Below, one piece after another: positions 1 through 10,854 of a stretch of DNA of 64,000 nucleotides (positions are counted from its first letter, which is position 1; each line of letters opens with the position of its first letter). The DNA comes from Zanthoxylum bungeanum (Eukaryota > Streptophyta > Magnoliopsida > Sapindales > Rutaceae): positions 124,001 through 188,000 of the forward strand of contig SKCR01018441.1 in assembly GCA_019454045.1 (NCBI GenBank). The letters are read 5' to 3'. The position numbers were made by a program, and so were the translations under genes. The notes under the pieces are model-generated. The model was not told the origin of the DNA and ran no database searches. It worked only from the letters and a program-made list of their open reading frames with translations.

Positions 1-21
1 TAGATAACTCTTGGAGAGTTA

Positions 22-290
22 ATGGCTATACTCAAGGAGACAAAGCCAGAGTTTGCAATAAGGCAAGAAGCGCAAGACGCATCTTACTTCGACATTCCAG
101 AAGGCCAAGGCTTGGCCAAAGGCTTCTCGGGTGTGGAAAAGGGGCAAATGCAAAGTCATTATAACCTTCTAGGAAGACAAATGACATATCCCAAAATGTC
201 TGCCTAAACTGTGGCAAATGGGGTCACTGAAGCGTGACTGCCGTATGGACAAGGCATACATGAAGGAATTGAAGACGGGCAAGGCTCCGA
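22..290 (+). pseudogene. Copia gag C-terminal remnant with broken zinc knuckle (D)
   Basis: Remnant of the nucleocapsid part of a copia gag, which would bind genomic RNA in virus-like particles. It opens with an ATG-led stretch of 61 codons. Near 207-240 a CLNCGKWGH half-knuckle is readable in one frame, and the closing KRDC is readable only in another, so an indel splits the knuckle. The same region exists on the minus strand in element B near 44930-45175. A protease-like reading resembling LDTRCGT follows near 335-360 with a stop inside it. Not functional. Confidence 0.7.
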
Positions 291-844
291 CTTCAAATAT
301 GTTTGTCATTAACATGTTCACTATTAGTTTCAAAATTGGATTTTGATACTAGATGTGGTACATAAATATGTACTGATGTGCAGAATCTGCTGTTAGCAGG
401 ATACTGACTTCAGTAGAGATTTATCTACAAATTGGAAACGCGACGAGAGTCGCTGTTTTGATCGTAGAGACCTAAGTTTAGGAACTACCCTTCGGGTGTG
501 TACTTAAATTAGGAAACTGTTACAATGTAACTAGTTTGACTAGATACATTATCTCTATATCAGGGTTTAACCCGTTGCAGGTATACCTTTATATTCTAGA
601 ACACTAAAGTGTTTTATTTTATAAGGATGATATTGAGATAATCACATTAGATGTGAAGAACAGTATTTATATTTTGAATATAAATGAATCTCAAACGTAT
701 AACATGACAAACAAATAGCTCAAACTGATTTAAATCAGTTGAGACTTATATGTGGAATTGTCGTCTGGGACACAATTAACAAGACTCATATATCCACACT
801 TTCGAAGAGTGGATACTAGGACGGATTTGATTCTATTCAAATAA

Positions 845-1580
845 TGTCTACGAATCTAGTTTATTGGGCAAAGTGCCTAAAATACCTTTTACTTGGTAAA
901 AGTGCAAGTGCCACCGATCTGTTAGGCCTCATTCATAGTGACGTAAGTGGACCCATGTCTAGCTAGGCTAGAAGTGGATATGAATATTTCGTGACCTTTA
1001 CGGATGTGGCATCGCGTTATGGTTATGTGTTTCTTTTGAAACACAAATCGGAAACTTTTGATGAATTCAAAGAGTTTCGACACGAAATAGACAAACAGAT
1101 CGGCTAAAGTATTAAACCATCACGGTTAGACCATGATGAAAATACTTAAGCAATAAGTTTCTCAAATACTTGAAAGAGTATAGTATTCTTTCATTGAGGA
1201 CTCCTCCTGGAACACGTCAGTTTGACGGTGTGTCTGAACGGAGAAACCGAATTTTGTTAGACATGATAAGGTTAATCATGAGTCGCTCTGAGCTACCATT
1301 TCCTTCGACGGATACGCATTAAACAGTGCAAAACTTATTTTGAATAAGGTTCCATAAAAATATGTTTGACAGACTTCATATTAGATATGAACATGAAAGA
1401 AACTGAGTTTTCTCCTTCCTGATGATTTGGGTATGCTAGGCATATGTTTGGATGATACCAAACTAGAACCCAAATCAGATAAGTGCCTAAATTGTAGGTT
1501 ATCCTAGGGAAACCAAAAGTATAGTACTTATACAACTCACAAGAGAACAATGTAATTGTTGCTCGCCATGCGGTTTTCCT
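845..1580 (+). pseudogene. Copia integrase relic (D)
   Basis: Broken integrase of the copia type, the enzyme that joins element cDNA to the host chromosome. Around 985-1100 the reading resembles the stretch after the first catalytic Asp (FVTFTDVASRYGYVF, then a lysine-rich segment). Around 1195-1330 it resembles the TPPGT...SERRN region that carries the catalytic Glu, followed by LDM and a serine/proline run. Several stops and frame changes interrupt it. Assignment rests on these motifs and on the homologous minus-strand segment at 43570-44350. Confidence 0.7.
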
Positions 1581-1690
1581 AAGAGGAATACCTACATGCA
1601 GTGGTTAGTGGGAGGAAAGTAAAACTCGATGAAAATCGGAGTAATACTATTCCAGGCATCGATTCCTTAATGGAACACAAATAGTTAATC

Positions 1691-2060
1691 AAGGATGAAA
1701 CTATACCAATAATCTTCGAATACACAAGAACCGCGCTAGTCGGAGAGAGTCAAAAAACAACCTGGGGTATGGGTTTCTGATCTCACCTCATAAGATGTCA
1801 ATCTTATTAAGGAATACGAACTAACTACGTATGAGGAAGTGATACAAGGTATCGACTACCTATTATCGACTACCTATTATGGCAAGGATGAAACTATACC
1901 AATAATCTTCGAATACACAAGAACCGCGCTAGTCGGAGAGAGTCAAAAAACAACCTGAGGTATGGGTTTCTGATCTCACCTCATAAAGATGTCAATCTTA
2001 TTAAGGAATACGACTAACTACGTATGAGGAAGTGATACAAGGTATCGACTACCTATTATG
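1691..2060 (+). repeat. 193-bp tandem duplication inside D pol
   Basis: The stretch starting AAGGATGAAACTATACC at 1691 recurs at 1884. The two copies run to 1883 and about 2060 and differ by only a few bases. Element B has the equivalent stretch once (about 43330-43520), so the duplication is specific to D and recent. It shifts the frame between integrase and RT. Confidence 0.85.
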
Positions 2061-2061
2061 G

Positions 2062-2620
2062 CAAAGTGCCATAAAGTCTGAAATGGATTCCATGTATACC
2101 AACCAAGTTTGGATACTAGTTGATGTACCGGAAGGCATTGTGCCTATTGGTACTATATAAGTCTTCAAGGAAGACATACATGGAAGGCAATATACCAACG
2201 TATATAGCTAGGCTTGTAGCGAAAAGGTATCGTAATCAACATTGTGTCGATTACAACAAAACCTTTTACCTGTTGCCATGGATAAATCCATTTGGATAAT
2301 GCTTGCTTATGCTGCATGTTTCATTTATGAAATATGGAAGCTGAATGCCAAAACCTCTTTCCTTAACGGAAACCTTTTGGAGGATGTTTACAACATCCTG
2401 ATGGTTTTGTCGTACCAAAATGAGCAAATAAGGTTTGCAAGTTAACTCGATCCATGGATGGATTGAAGCAAGCATATCGTTCTTGGAATTATCATTTTGA
2501 TGTAATCATAATGGTATATGATTTAATTCAAAACGAAATGATTCTTGTGTACATAAGGAGGTTAGTGGGAGCGCACTGATAGTGATGTCCTAAGTAATGA
2601 TGACATACCATTTCTTGGAA
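2062..2620 (+). pseudogene. Copia reverse transcriptase relic (D)
   Basis: Broken RNA-dependent DNA polymerase. Readable pieces are KSEMDSMYTNQVW near 2075-2110, a segment like YEIWKLNAKTSFLNGNLLEDVYN at 2325-2395, which is the KTAFLNG landmark of copia RT, and a degraded SMDGLKQAYRSWN stretch near 2450-2490. The YVDD active-site region near 2585-2615 is disrupted. Stops and indels throughout mean it cannot be expressed. Confidence 0.75.
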
Positions 2621-2739
2621 ATGATATTCCCATAATACAATCGGTGAAAGCTTGGCTTTCATGAAAAATTCTCCGTAGAATTCTTGGGAGAAACAACATT
2701 TATTTTAGGAATAAAGATCTACTGGGATAGATTTAAAGT

Positions 2740-3390
2740 TGTTAATACTCTCCGAGAACTCGTACATTGAAAATAAATGTACGCGACCTGGTGTCTCATA
2801 CGCTTTGAGCATATGGAGTCAAAATCGGGCCAATCCAAGTGATAGTCATTGGATTGATGTTAGGAACATCCTTAAGTATCTTAGATGAACTAAGGATGTT
2901 TTCTTATACTATGGAGAAGGAGAACTTGAAGTGACTGGGTTCACCGTTGCAAGTTTCCTAACCAATAAAAATGACTATATGTCGTAACAACGGTACTATA
3001 TAGTTTGAATAACAGAACAGTGAGCTGGAAATCTTCCAAGCAAGATACTGTTACCGAATAAACAACAAAAGTGAAATATTGCTGCAGCTGAAGTAGCAAT
3101 AGAAGCCTTCTGGATTGATAATAATCCTAATCAGATTAAGAATAGTTCTTTTAGCAGCTCAGCTATGCTACAGCACATGATAAAGAATTAATGGTCTCAT
3201 CAACGATCCGGATTTAATACTTCAACTATTCATCTGATTCGTTCGGATCATACATCGTGGCGATGTGATGATCGAATAAATCGCATCAGATGATAATCAT
3301 GCAAATCCGCTGACGAAAGCCTTTCCTCAGCAGAAGTTTGAGCGAACCGTACATAGTTCGGGTGTAGGACACTTGAGTGATTGGCTATAG
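2740..3390 (+). pseudogene. Copia RNase H relic (D)
   Basis: Broken C-terminal RNase H of copia pol. The segments NPSDSHWIDV...LKYL near 2835-2885 and VTGFTVASFLTNKND near 2930-2975 correspond to the usual region around the second catalytic Asp. The C-terminal end near 3240-3330 reads like HIVAM and NADNPLTK. Multiple stops are present. It is followed directly by the polypurine tract. Confidence 0.7.
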
Positions 3391-3404
3391 GCCAAGTGGG
3401 AGAT
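3390..3404 (+). other. Polypurine tract of D
   Basis: GGCCAAGTGGGAGAT lies directly against the LTR start TGTTGGACA. It is the plus-strand priming site, and the same string precedes the LTR in A (53795-53809) and, on the minus strand, in B (42005-42019). Confidence 0.85.
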
Positions 3405-5480
3405 TGTTGGACAATTATGACCCATAGCATCACTATTTGTACAGATCATGGTGTTGTTGTACAAATTAACTATGTGACAAAGGAAATTGCCATTTTATCA
3501 TTTGTAATTGGATTACCTAGATGTATAAATGATAAAAGGTCTATATAATTAGTTCCAGATTGAGATGATATGAGACTTTATCAATCCACGAAGGTTTAAT
3601 CATTAAATATCCCTAGTCAGAGTATTATCGAGATTGGACATCGATAAATACGTAAAAGACTAGTATTACACTTGTGCGCGTTGTGAGGGCACAATGACAT
3701 AGTTCTCATATATTTGGGTATAGGATACTCATGCAAGTGTAATAGGAGGTTGTGTTTTACCGATGGTACGGGAAACAGCTTTGCTCTGGATAGACCCCCT
3801 CGGAATTCCATTGGTAGTATGACTATGTGTCTATGGAAGTCCGAAATCAGGGTAGGTGTATTTAGTCTTAACCTGGGACTTGCACCGCTAATACTTGCGA
3901 CAATCAATATATTTTGGTTGCTTTCGTCCAGGGCTTTAACAGGTTCTGTGTACGCCAATGCTGGGTATATTGAGAATCGTAGTGTATTGGGTGTGATGTC
4001 GAGATGGAAGTATCACTCCAGTTATAGTGGAGATGATGATCACGTAGGATACGGAACTTGTGCTCTTATGTACTGCAGTCATCGGGATAATATGACTAGG
4101 TCATGATTGTCCGATTATAGAGACTAGTTACTAGAGATCCGATATGTGCTTCGTATGGGGCAGACACAATTCCAGCCCCAGGCCTTGCAAGTGACATCCG
4201 ATACTGGATCGAAATACGCAATACTACGTATTCTACGCTTGATATAGATCACATATTCCTATAAGAATATTTCTGGAGAATTGGGTAGGCACGGTGCTTT
4301 GCTAGAAGCCAATCATGTCTTGTAAATCGGTAAAAACGTAGTACTAGGTACGTACGTGTTCGGATAATCCGACGACCGGATTACTACCAACATATCCGGG
4401 GATCTCATGGGTTGCTTCCCGAAGATTCACCGATGACGTATGACTCGCACTTTATTAATCTGAGATTAATTATATGAGAGAGAAAATTAATCTGGGATTA
4501 ATTACGGAGATATTTTATCTGGGATAAAATATTATTTAAAGAGAGAGAACAATTAATTTGGAATTAATCGATAAAATAATATATTGGATATATTATACGA
4601 AATTGGATTTCGACGCGGAATTGAAATTATATTTTAATTCGGGCGAACGAGTTAATTTAGAATTAATTCGTTAGCGACGTGAATAGTAATTTTGCTAGGC
4701 AAGATTATTTAATTAAATTTGATTTAATAACGTCGCAACAGAAAATTTGAGTTAGCGAACCCGAGCCCAGAAGTGTTTGTGGGCGCACTCGTATTTCGAA
4801 TTCAAGTGCGGCCCACAAGTCACATCACACGTCACATCACTCGTCATTCAAGTGATGGATGTCTTGTCACTTTGAGTGATTGACAACCAGTCACTATTCA
4901 TAAGTGATGTGATTTGTTGGAAGGCATTAATTGCCAAATTTTGGCTCCAAAATTTGTTGACTTTTGGAAAGGCAATTACAACTTTTTGGATTTGATTTTT
5001 GGTATTAGGTTTTGGAAAACCAAATACACAAAACCAGCTAACACTTTTTCTCTCTCTCTCTCTTGGTAACTCACGGTTTTGGGGAACCATTTTCCCTCCT
5101 CTCCCTCTTTCGGCTTTGAGGCCAAAAATTCTTCTTTCTCCATTTTCTTGGCTAGGCCGAAAATAACAAGAAGAACAAGGAAGATTTGTGGCAAATTTTC
5201 CTTATGCTAGCACATGAAGGGTCATCAAAGGTGATAGAGAAACTAACTTATGAGCATGGAATCACCACACAAAGCTTGGAGCTTGGAGATCCATCCATGG
5301 AGTTGACCGAAAATTGGAGGAGCATAAGAAGCACCATTGCCGAAAGCTTGATGAAGTTTTTATTGTTCCTCGCATCGCCAAAATCCGATCAATGTAAGTA
5401 TGATTCCGCCATATTTCATTGTTGTATTCGCACATGATTTCTTGCTTGAATTGATCCTTGGGACTATATAGAAACCCAAC
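3405..5480 (+). repeat. 3' LTR of copia D
   Basis: About 2.08-kb LTR beginning TGTTGGACAATTATG and ending near GAAACCCAAC; the terminal A of the family end CCCAACA is changed. It is the same family as the LTRs at 33375, 36037, 39258, 47970 and 53810. It contains the hairpin array described separately, then CT-rich and unique segments. The right limit is slightly uncertain because no matching target duplication can be seen, the left end being outside the window. A second CCAACA occurs at 5639. Confidence 0.8.
4453..4760 (+). repeat. Hairpin array in D LTR
   Basis: A run of short inverted repeats with 3-nt spacers, for example arms TTTTATC and GATAAAA around TGG, and arms ATTAATT and AATTAAT around TGG. 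Stems differ from one hairpin to the next. The better preserved copy is at 37076-37394. Confidence 0.75.
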
Positions 5481-6576
5481 TCCAGATCTACAGGTATATT
5501 TCTTATTTAGTTCTAAATTTTTATGTTACTAATGTACTAGAAAAATACGGATCCGGTTTTTATTGTTCATGTAAATATAAATTTTTTTTTCCTATTGCTG
5601 AACATGATTTCCGCTGCGCATAAACTCTAAAAACCAACAGCTGAGTCGATTCTCTTCCTTACTTCTTTTACCAGGTCTGACCTGCTGAGTCGATTTTGAT
5701 TTCAGAGGCTGATATGATGCTTGGTTCAGAGTCTGATCTACTGACGTTTTGACTTCGGAGTCTGATGTTGGGTCTGATTTCAGAGTCTGATACTGACGTT
5801 CTGACTAAGGCCGAATTTGAACCAGCTTCTTTTATTAGGTCGGGTCGGAATTCACGGACCATATTGGGTCAACCTTCACAGATGCTCAAGTAAAATCGAT
5901 CTGATATCTTTTTATCAGGTTGGGTTGGTATCCCAACCTATCCACCTCAACTGGTTCTGCCCTCGGGTGTTCCTCAACACTATGGGCTCTGGCCATTCAT
6001 CTGATCTTTCCTCATAAAGACCTTGGACCATCTATTAAGTGCAAACCTCATTATACCACTCTTTAGGCTTTAGAGTTCATTTGGTTGGAATTCACCATCA
6101 ATATTTATCCTCTAGTTATCGGTATCAATGAGTTGGTGGGTTGATGCCAGGAACTACAATAAAGGTATAGATTGTGCCATTGTCTTCATGTCCTAACTCG
6201 TGAATATCCACACTACCACGTCCCTCAGGTCACGATAGCCAAAAATCCATTTTTCTATAATGATTGCCTTTTTCACTGCCTTTTGAATGGTATTTCTTGG
6301 GCTTCTAAACCACCTCTAGGAAGTTGTGAAATATTAATGGCCTTTCTTAAATACATGTCACGTATTTCAGGCCATCGTTATGCTTCGTCTCCCTGAGATG
6401 CCATGTGTCATGCATTCACGGCTCGCGCGCCAAAACCAAGGGCGATTTTGCCCTACTAAAATAGTAGCTTCAATCTGAGACCTTCATTTGAATTCAATGG
6501 TTGAGATCTTCACCACAAGTGAATGTGCTATTGCCCATCTCCCTAAATCCAACGACTGAAACCAGCCCGAGCAACC

Positions 6577-6705
6577 TATTTAAAGGTTGTCCTTCTCCAA
6601 ACTCTTCTTTTACCACTTCATCCTCTTTAAATAAAACTTTCCTGCAACTTCTTGCATTCAACAACCTCAAGCGTCCATCATCATCTTCAATCTTCACAAG
6701 TAAGT
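6577..6705 (+). promoter_or_regulatory. Candidate TATA box, leader and splice donor
   Basis: TATTTAAA at 6577-6584 is followed by about 115 bases of CT-rich leader and then CACAAGTAAGT at 6695-6705, which fits a plant 5' splice donor with the intron starting GTAAGT at 6700. Upstream, 6540-6575 reads AATCCAACGACTGA, a wording common in plant promoters and LTRs. No downstream coding exon was recognised, so this could be the promoter of a decayed element. Inference only. Confidence 0.35.
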
Positions 6706-7083
6706 CCCCCACTATTTTTTTTCTTCTCCTTATTCATGTTTATGTTTGCAATAATAAAAATGGCTTGTTGGCATGGCCTGTTTGTATTTTTGTTGTTTGT
6801 TTTGGGATTTTTGTGTTAATGGAAGCACGCATGGTGGGTTTACTTGTGTGGGTGTGTTTTCCTTGGTTGTGCTTTGTAAACTTACTATTTTGCCATTGTT
6901 ATGGTGCTTAGAGCCTTTTTAGAGTTGGCCACTTGGTAGGGATGATGACATAGTAACCATATCTTTAGTGTAAACTCCACTAAGCATAAAATTAATTCTA
7001 ACTGTGAACTAACCTTCCACCTCGGGTCCTTCCTTGACATAAATCTCAAAATCAAAGACTTTCTCCCCTACTCCCTTGATACC

Positions 7084-7284
7084 TTGCCTCCTACCATGCC
7101 GCCCATGAGTGAGACTATCCACAAATTGGGATCAGAAAGTCTTGATGACTACGACACCATACCGACCATATCTGAAGAGGAGAATCAATCTTACCACAAA
7201 AGGGTGCCCCGACCTGAGCCAAATTATCCCAAACTTGATTTTGTAAACCTTGACATGGATAGAGCTTTAACAATAACTTATTAA
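7084..7284 (+). other. Small open stretch, unrecognised
   Basis: A 66-codon ATG-led reading with an acidic, proline-containing composition (PPTMPPMSETI... then SEEENQ). It has no recognisable domain, no signal peptide and no membrane segment. Codons continue open upstream of the ATG for a short way. It may be the tail of a decayed gene or chance. Function unknown. Confidence 0.2.
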
Positions 7285-7287
7285 GCC

Positions 7288-7430
7288 AGGGCCCGGCCTG
7301 GCCCGGGATTACAAAAATATTATTTATATTTATATTTATATAATAAATTATATATAAAATTTTTTATATAATAAATTTAAAATAAATTTAATTTGTTTAT
7401 TAATAAAAACCGGCCCATTGCCAGTCTTAG
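7288..7430. mobile_element. Possible small MITE-like element
   Basis: About 140 bases with a GC-rich start (CCAGGGCCCGGCCTGGCC), a very AT-rich middle and a GC-rich end (ACCGGCCCATTGCC). This shape is common in non-autonomous plant DNA transposons. The two ends are only loosely complementary and no clean target duplication was seen, so the call is weak. Confidence 0.25.
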
Positions 7431-7439
7431 TCTAGCTTT

Positions 7440-7634
7440 TTAGATCCCCAGGGACCTCTCCGTGTTAAGTACCTCTGGCCCTTGGTCCGACAGTAGTTCT
7501 TTCTCGTTCGGTTTGAATCCTTGGCCAACGTCCTTCATTCAGCTATTGTGAACATTGGCATATGCTCCCTTCGCTGCCGGATCCACATAACCTCGTGGTC
7601 AATGCACTCCTTCAAATAGTCATTCCTCACCAGG
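7440..7634 (-). pseudogene. Gypsy F gag, distal fragment
   Basis: On the minus strand, 7634 back to about 7545 reads NDYLKECIDHE followed by a W/R-rich stretch and then a stop. It joins in sense to the F zinc-knuckle fragment ending at 17862 once E and its CCAGG duplication are removed: the knuckle and QEHMEDLV are on one side and this continuation on the other. It is therefore the C-terminal part of the same gag, cut in two by E. Beyond about 7500 no similarity was recognised. Confidence 0.6.
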
Positions 7635-8140
7635 TGTAGGAACTGCATTTTTACATATAAGTCCCTATGATGAGTCTCATTTGGAGACACTACCTTTTAA
7701 GTCACGGAGGTCACGGAAAACGGACATCGGATGGGGAAATTCAGAATAAACAAGGTTCACTATTTTCGTTCGTGCTGCGTTCGTGTATACGTTCGAACGC
7801 CAAACAGATTGCGGGCATTCGTGCCGCGTTCGAGGAGGCGTTCGAACGGTGTCGGTAATTCTGGTTTTGCTGCTAGCCTCACATTAAGCCCAATTCGCCC
7901 AAGCCTTGGCCCACACGCCCAAGCCCACTTAAAACACATATTTAACACATGGTGAAATCAAAACAAATCTAAAAATCACATACCAAATTAAAATAAACAT
8001 TAAAATCAATCAAATATTTTAACTCCATAATTAAGATATTCACCCACCAATTACACAAGATTCCTTCCTTTCATAAACCAATCAAAACATCTCCCTTATT
8101 TACTTGATTCACTTCATTACCTAGAAACCCTAGACTTTGC

Positions 8141-8150
8141 CTATAAAAAG
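8141..8150 (+). promoter_or_regulatory. TATA box of E 5' LTR
   Basis: CTATAAAAAG, followed 30-40 bases later by a CT/CA-rich stretch typical of a plant transcription start. It is kept identical in the 3' LTR at 15761-15770, which supports a real LTR promoter. Confidence 0.7.
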
Positions 8151-9019
8151 AACCATTCACCACCCTCTTCTAGGCTAGCTCATACACACAACTCACACGA
8201 AAATCACAGCAAGAAACCCTAGAAGTTCACGCATACTACAAAGAAATAACACAAAAATTCTCTTCATCTCCTTCTCCTAATCACCGAAAATCATACCTCC
8301 ATTTAGCAACCTCGTATCATCGAAAAACAGCCCATACAGCAGCCCTAAAACCCGCATACATCAGCCCTAAAAACACACAAACATCAGTCCTCCACCACCG
8401 AAAATTACAACCAAAAACCGAACTGCAGTAACATAAAAACTGCACTTATAATCCTTGAAATAAACACACCAAACTGCACCAAAAACCCCAAAAACAGCAG
8501 CCATGCACGCCAAAATAGTGACCTGAACAGTGAGTGGAAAATACAGAGGAAACATCAGCAAAACGGAGTCCAAACAGCAGCAAAAGATAGAGAACGACAA
8601 CTCAAAATAGTAAGACAACAAACGAGAGCAGTGAACCAGTGAACCTGAAGAGTTGCAGAGCATCCACCCTTCCGACGATCGTGTACCGTACATCCGAGAG
8701 GTGATTTAAAAGGTTAGACCTGAGGGCACTTTTCTCATTAGTTTATATTCGTCTTTTGATTGTTTATTGAATTCTATTCGCATGAGAGTCATTTGTGGAT
8801 GCATGTTCTGGCTTGAATGAAATGGAAAATGTGTCGCCTCTTGTGGTATATAGGATGGAAACCCGGATATAAATTTCATAGCCGATTCCGAATGGACGGT
8901 AGTATGATCTGTACTCGGGATACAACTCCACGTACCACTTGAGTAAACGGCCCCCACTCTTTTGTTTTATGTTGCTTTGGTTTATTTATTTTTCGTTATT
9001 TGAATTCCGCATGTTACTT

Positions 9020-9345
9020 TTGTATGTATGATACAATCGAGCTCATGGACTTAGTAAGTCGGATTAAAGGTCCCCTATTTGGAGGGGTTAAAATCCTTTA
9101 CCACGATGCTTTGCCGCGCCGGTTGTTGTGTGTTCGGTTGAATATAATATATGTTCAATCGGGCAAACCAAGTTTGATGTGATTGCCTTTATCTTTGTGT
9201 GCATGATACGATCGAGTGCATGAGCTTAGTAAGTCGGATTAAAGGTCCCCTATTTGGAGGGGTTAAATTCCTTACCACGATGCTTTGCCGCGCCGGTTGG
9301 TGTATATTCGATTGGATGTGAGATGAGTTCAATCGGATACGTGAG
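9020..9345 (+). repeat. Two-copy tandem repeat in E LTR
   Basis: Unit of about 176 bp (9020-9195 and 9196-9345). Each copy contains TAAGTCGGATTAAAGGTCCC, a short hairpin (CCCCTATTTGGAGGGG) and a GATGCTTTGCCGCGCCGGTT stretch. It is present in the same form in the 3' LTR at 16620-16945, so it predates insertion. Confidence 0.85.
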
Positions 9346-9394
9346 GTCCCACATTGTGGATTTTTTGGTCTATGAATGTGTTGCATGCATCAGG

Positions 9395-9735
9395 TCTGGT
9401 TCCGTTCGAACGCATTCTCAAACGCCACATGAACGCGAACCTTTTGTTTACCATTCGAACGCGTTCTCGAACGCTACGCGAATGCGCACGCATTTTCTTA
9501 GTTTCATCATGCATCATGTCTGGTTCGGTTCGAACGCATTCTTGAACGCTATACGAACGTGAACCTTCTGTTTACCGTTCGAACGCGTTATCAAACGCTA
9601 CGCGAACGCGCACGCATCTTCTTAGCGTTTCATGCATCAGGTCTGGCTTCGTTCGAACGCGTTCTCGAACGCTATACGAACGCGAACCTTCTGTTTACCG
9701 TTCGAACACGTTCTCGAATGCTACGCGAATGCGTA
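9395..9735 (+). repeat. CpG-rich TTCGAACGCG repeat in E LTR
   Basis: Irregular repeat of words such as GTTCGAACGCGTTCTCGAACG, rich in CpG and in the palindrome TTCGAA and the word TTCTCGAA. A shorter counterpart lies in the 3' LTR at 16995-17290. Related words also occur near the LTR start (7780-7850). Confidence 0.85.
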
Positions 9736-10309
9736 CCCACTGAACTGAGTTATTTTCATCAGATTTCGTACATAATTGTCCCTAGTAGCTATTCCTTCGT
9801 ATGATAAACCTGATTGTTTCTATGCATTATGCAAGATTGTGCAGGTGTCGTTCATCTGTATTCCCCACATGTAGGAGTATAATGTGTTTATTAACTTGTA
9901 TGCTTGCCGTATGCTAATCTTTATGTATGCAAATTGAGACATAGATCATATACTAATAGGCTGTATGCAAATTCAGATATGTGTTACATGTCAATTTAGA
10001 TGAACTTGTTGATGTATGCACGTGAATTTAGAAGCATGATACTTTTGGAAATAAGTGTTACTTAAAATTGATTAAATTATTACATAAATCCTTTCATTAC
10101 AAGTGACATAAGTAAGGGACCATTCCAAACCCAACGGTTTGAGGTCTTCCCTTGCGAGGGGTGAGTACGGCCTTAAATCTCATTTTCCTGGTTCACACCA
10201 GGTGGCAACTCCATTATTCTCCGGTTTAGTCCCCTGGACTATTCTGTACTCCCAACCAGGCCGCGAGCCTAGAACAGCATGCATCGCCCAGTTCCTATGT
10301 CCCACAGTC

Positions 10310-10326
10310 TGGCGACTCCACTGGGG
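10310..10326 (+). other. Primer binding site of E
   Basis: TGGCGACTCCACTGGGG begins three bases after the LTR. From family knowledge this is the Arg-tRNA-type site used by Ogre/Tat elements. It supports orientation and lineage. Confidence 0.85.
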
Positions 10327-10431
10327 ATAGAGAATCGGCCCCGAAATATTGTCTTGTAATGTTTGGATTTATGTTCTAATTGACCGTGTCTATAGTGGAT
10401 AAAATGAGGGTTTAATCAAGGGCATCTTGAG

Positions 10432-10670
10432 GCTAGGTAATGGTTTGGTGTCTTTCTTCATTCACTACCTTCCTAGAAGGAAAAGCTGTGAAGGCACCTA
10501 TATAGCCATCTACCCTTAGCCTATTGTGATGGACTAATTTGGAGGACTCGTTGTTTATTCCTGTCACCAAGCGATAAGAGCCTAAGAGGCTAGGGTACTT
10601 AAGAGAGCCTCGCTCCACCCTCCATTTGGGGAATCTACAACGAGAAATCTATTTGACAGTCAGTCACACA
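10432..10670 (+). repeat. Leader block shared with copia-2
   Basis: About 240 bases of the E leader that align with 22049-22307 in the copia-2 leader. Shared words include TTTGGTGTCTT, GGACTAATTTGGAGGA, CAATAAGAGCCTAA-like and TCGCTCCACCCTCC, and both end near ATTTGACAGT. It has no coding potential. See findings. Confidence 0.8.
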
Positions 10671-10854
10671 CCATAGCTCATTGGCACGTACCTTAGTGTA
10701 TAAAAAAGGGTGCGCTCACTTGGTCGCTTGAACCCTTGATTGGGGAGACCTAGTTGTGGGCCATCCTTCGCCGATGAGAGCCTTTGTCTACACTCCTACG
10801 AACCCACCCATAGATCGGGATTGTATGGTTAAAGTAACGATTATTTCCTTGAAT

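Larger units (their letters stand above)
1..5480 (+). mobile_element. Copia element D, 5'-truncated by the window edge
   Basis: Degenerate Ty1/copia LTR retrotransposon on the + strand. In order it shows a gag zinc-knuckle remnant, a protease-like stretch, integrase, reverse transcriptase, RNase H, a polypurine tract and a 3' LTR. All coding parts carry stops and frameshifts. It belongs to the same family as elements A, B and C and the solo LTR, judged by the LTR start TGTTGGACAATTATGACC and matching internal sequence (for example 2062-2620 against the minus strand of 42690-43360). The 5' LTR and PBS lie left of the window. Confidence 0.9.
5481..7439. other. Unassigned region between D and F
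   Basis: No recognisable transposon domain or host gene. At 5640-5815 a short word close to GAGTCTGAT recurs irregularly, giving a degenerate simple repeat. At 6420-6720 there is a promoter-like stretch (separate entry). From about 7080 an ATG-led open stretch of 66 codons exists whose product I do not recognise. At 7288-7430 an AT-rich stretch is flanked by GC-rich ends (separate entry). The remainder holds nothing I can identify. Confidence 0.5.
7635..10306 (+). repeat. 5' LTR of E
   Basis: 2672-bp LTR, starting TGTAGGAACTGCATTTTTAC and ending CCTATGTCCCACA. It aligns along its length with the 3' LTR at 15255-17861 with scattered substitutions and small indels. It contains a TATA box, a two-copy tandem block and a CpG-rich repeat (separate entries). 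ORFs read inside it are not genes. Confidence 0.92.

Noticed and set aside
3714..4106. 130-codon ORF on the + strand
   Set aside because: It sits inside the D 3' LTR. The same stretch in other LTR copies is not open over its length, and no domain is recognised.
8367..8693. 108-codon minus-strand ORF with hydrophobic stretches (also 15987-16310)
   Set aside because: Antisense to the E LTR just downstream of its TATA box. It is composed of CA-rich leader read backwards and differs in frame between the two LTRs.
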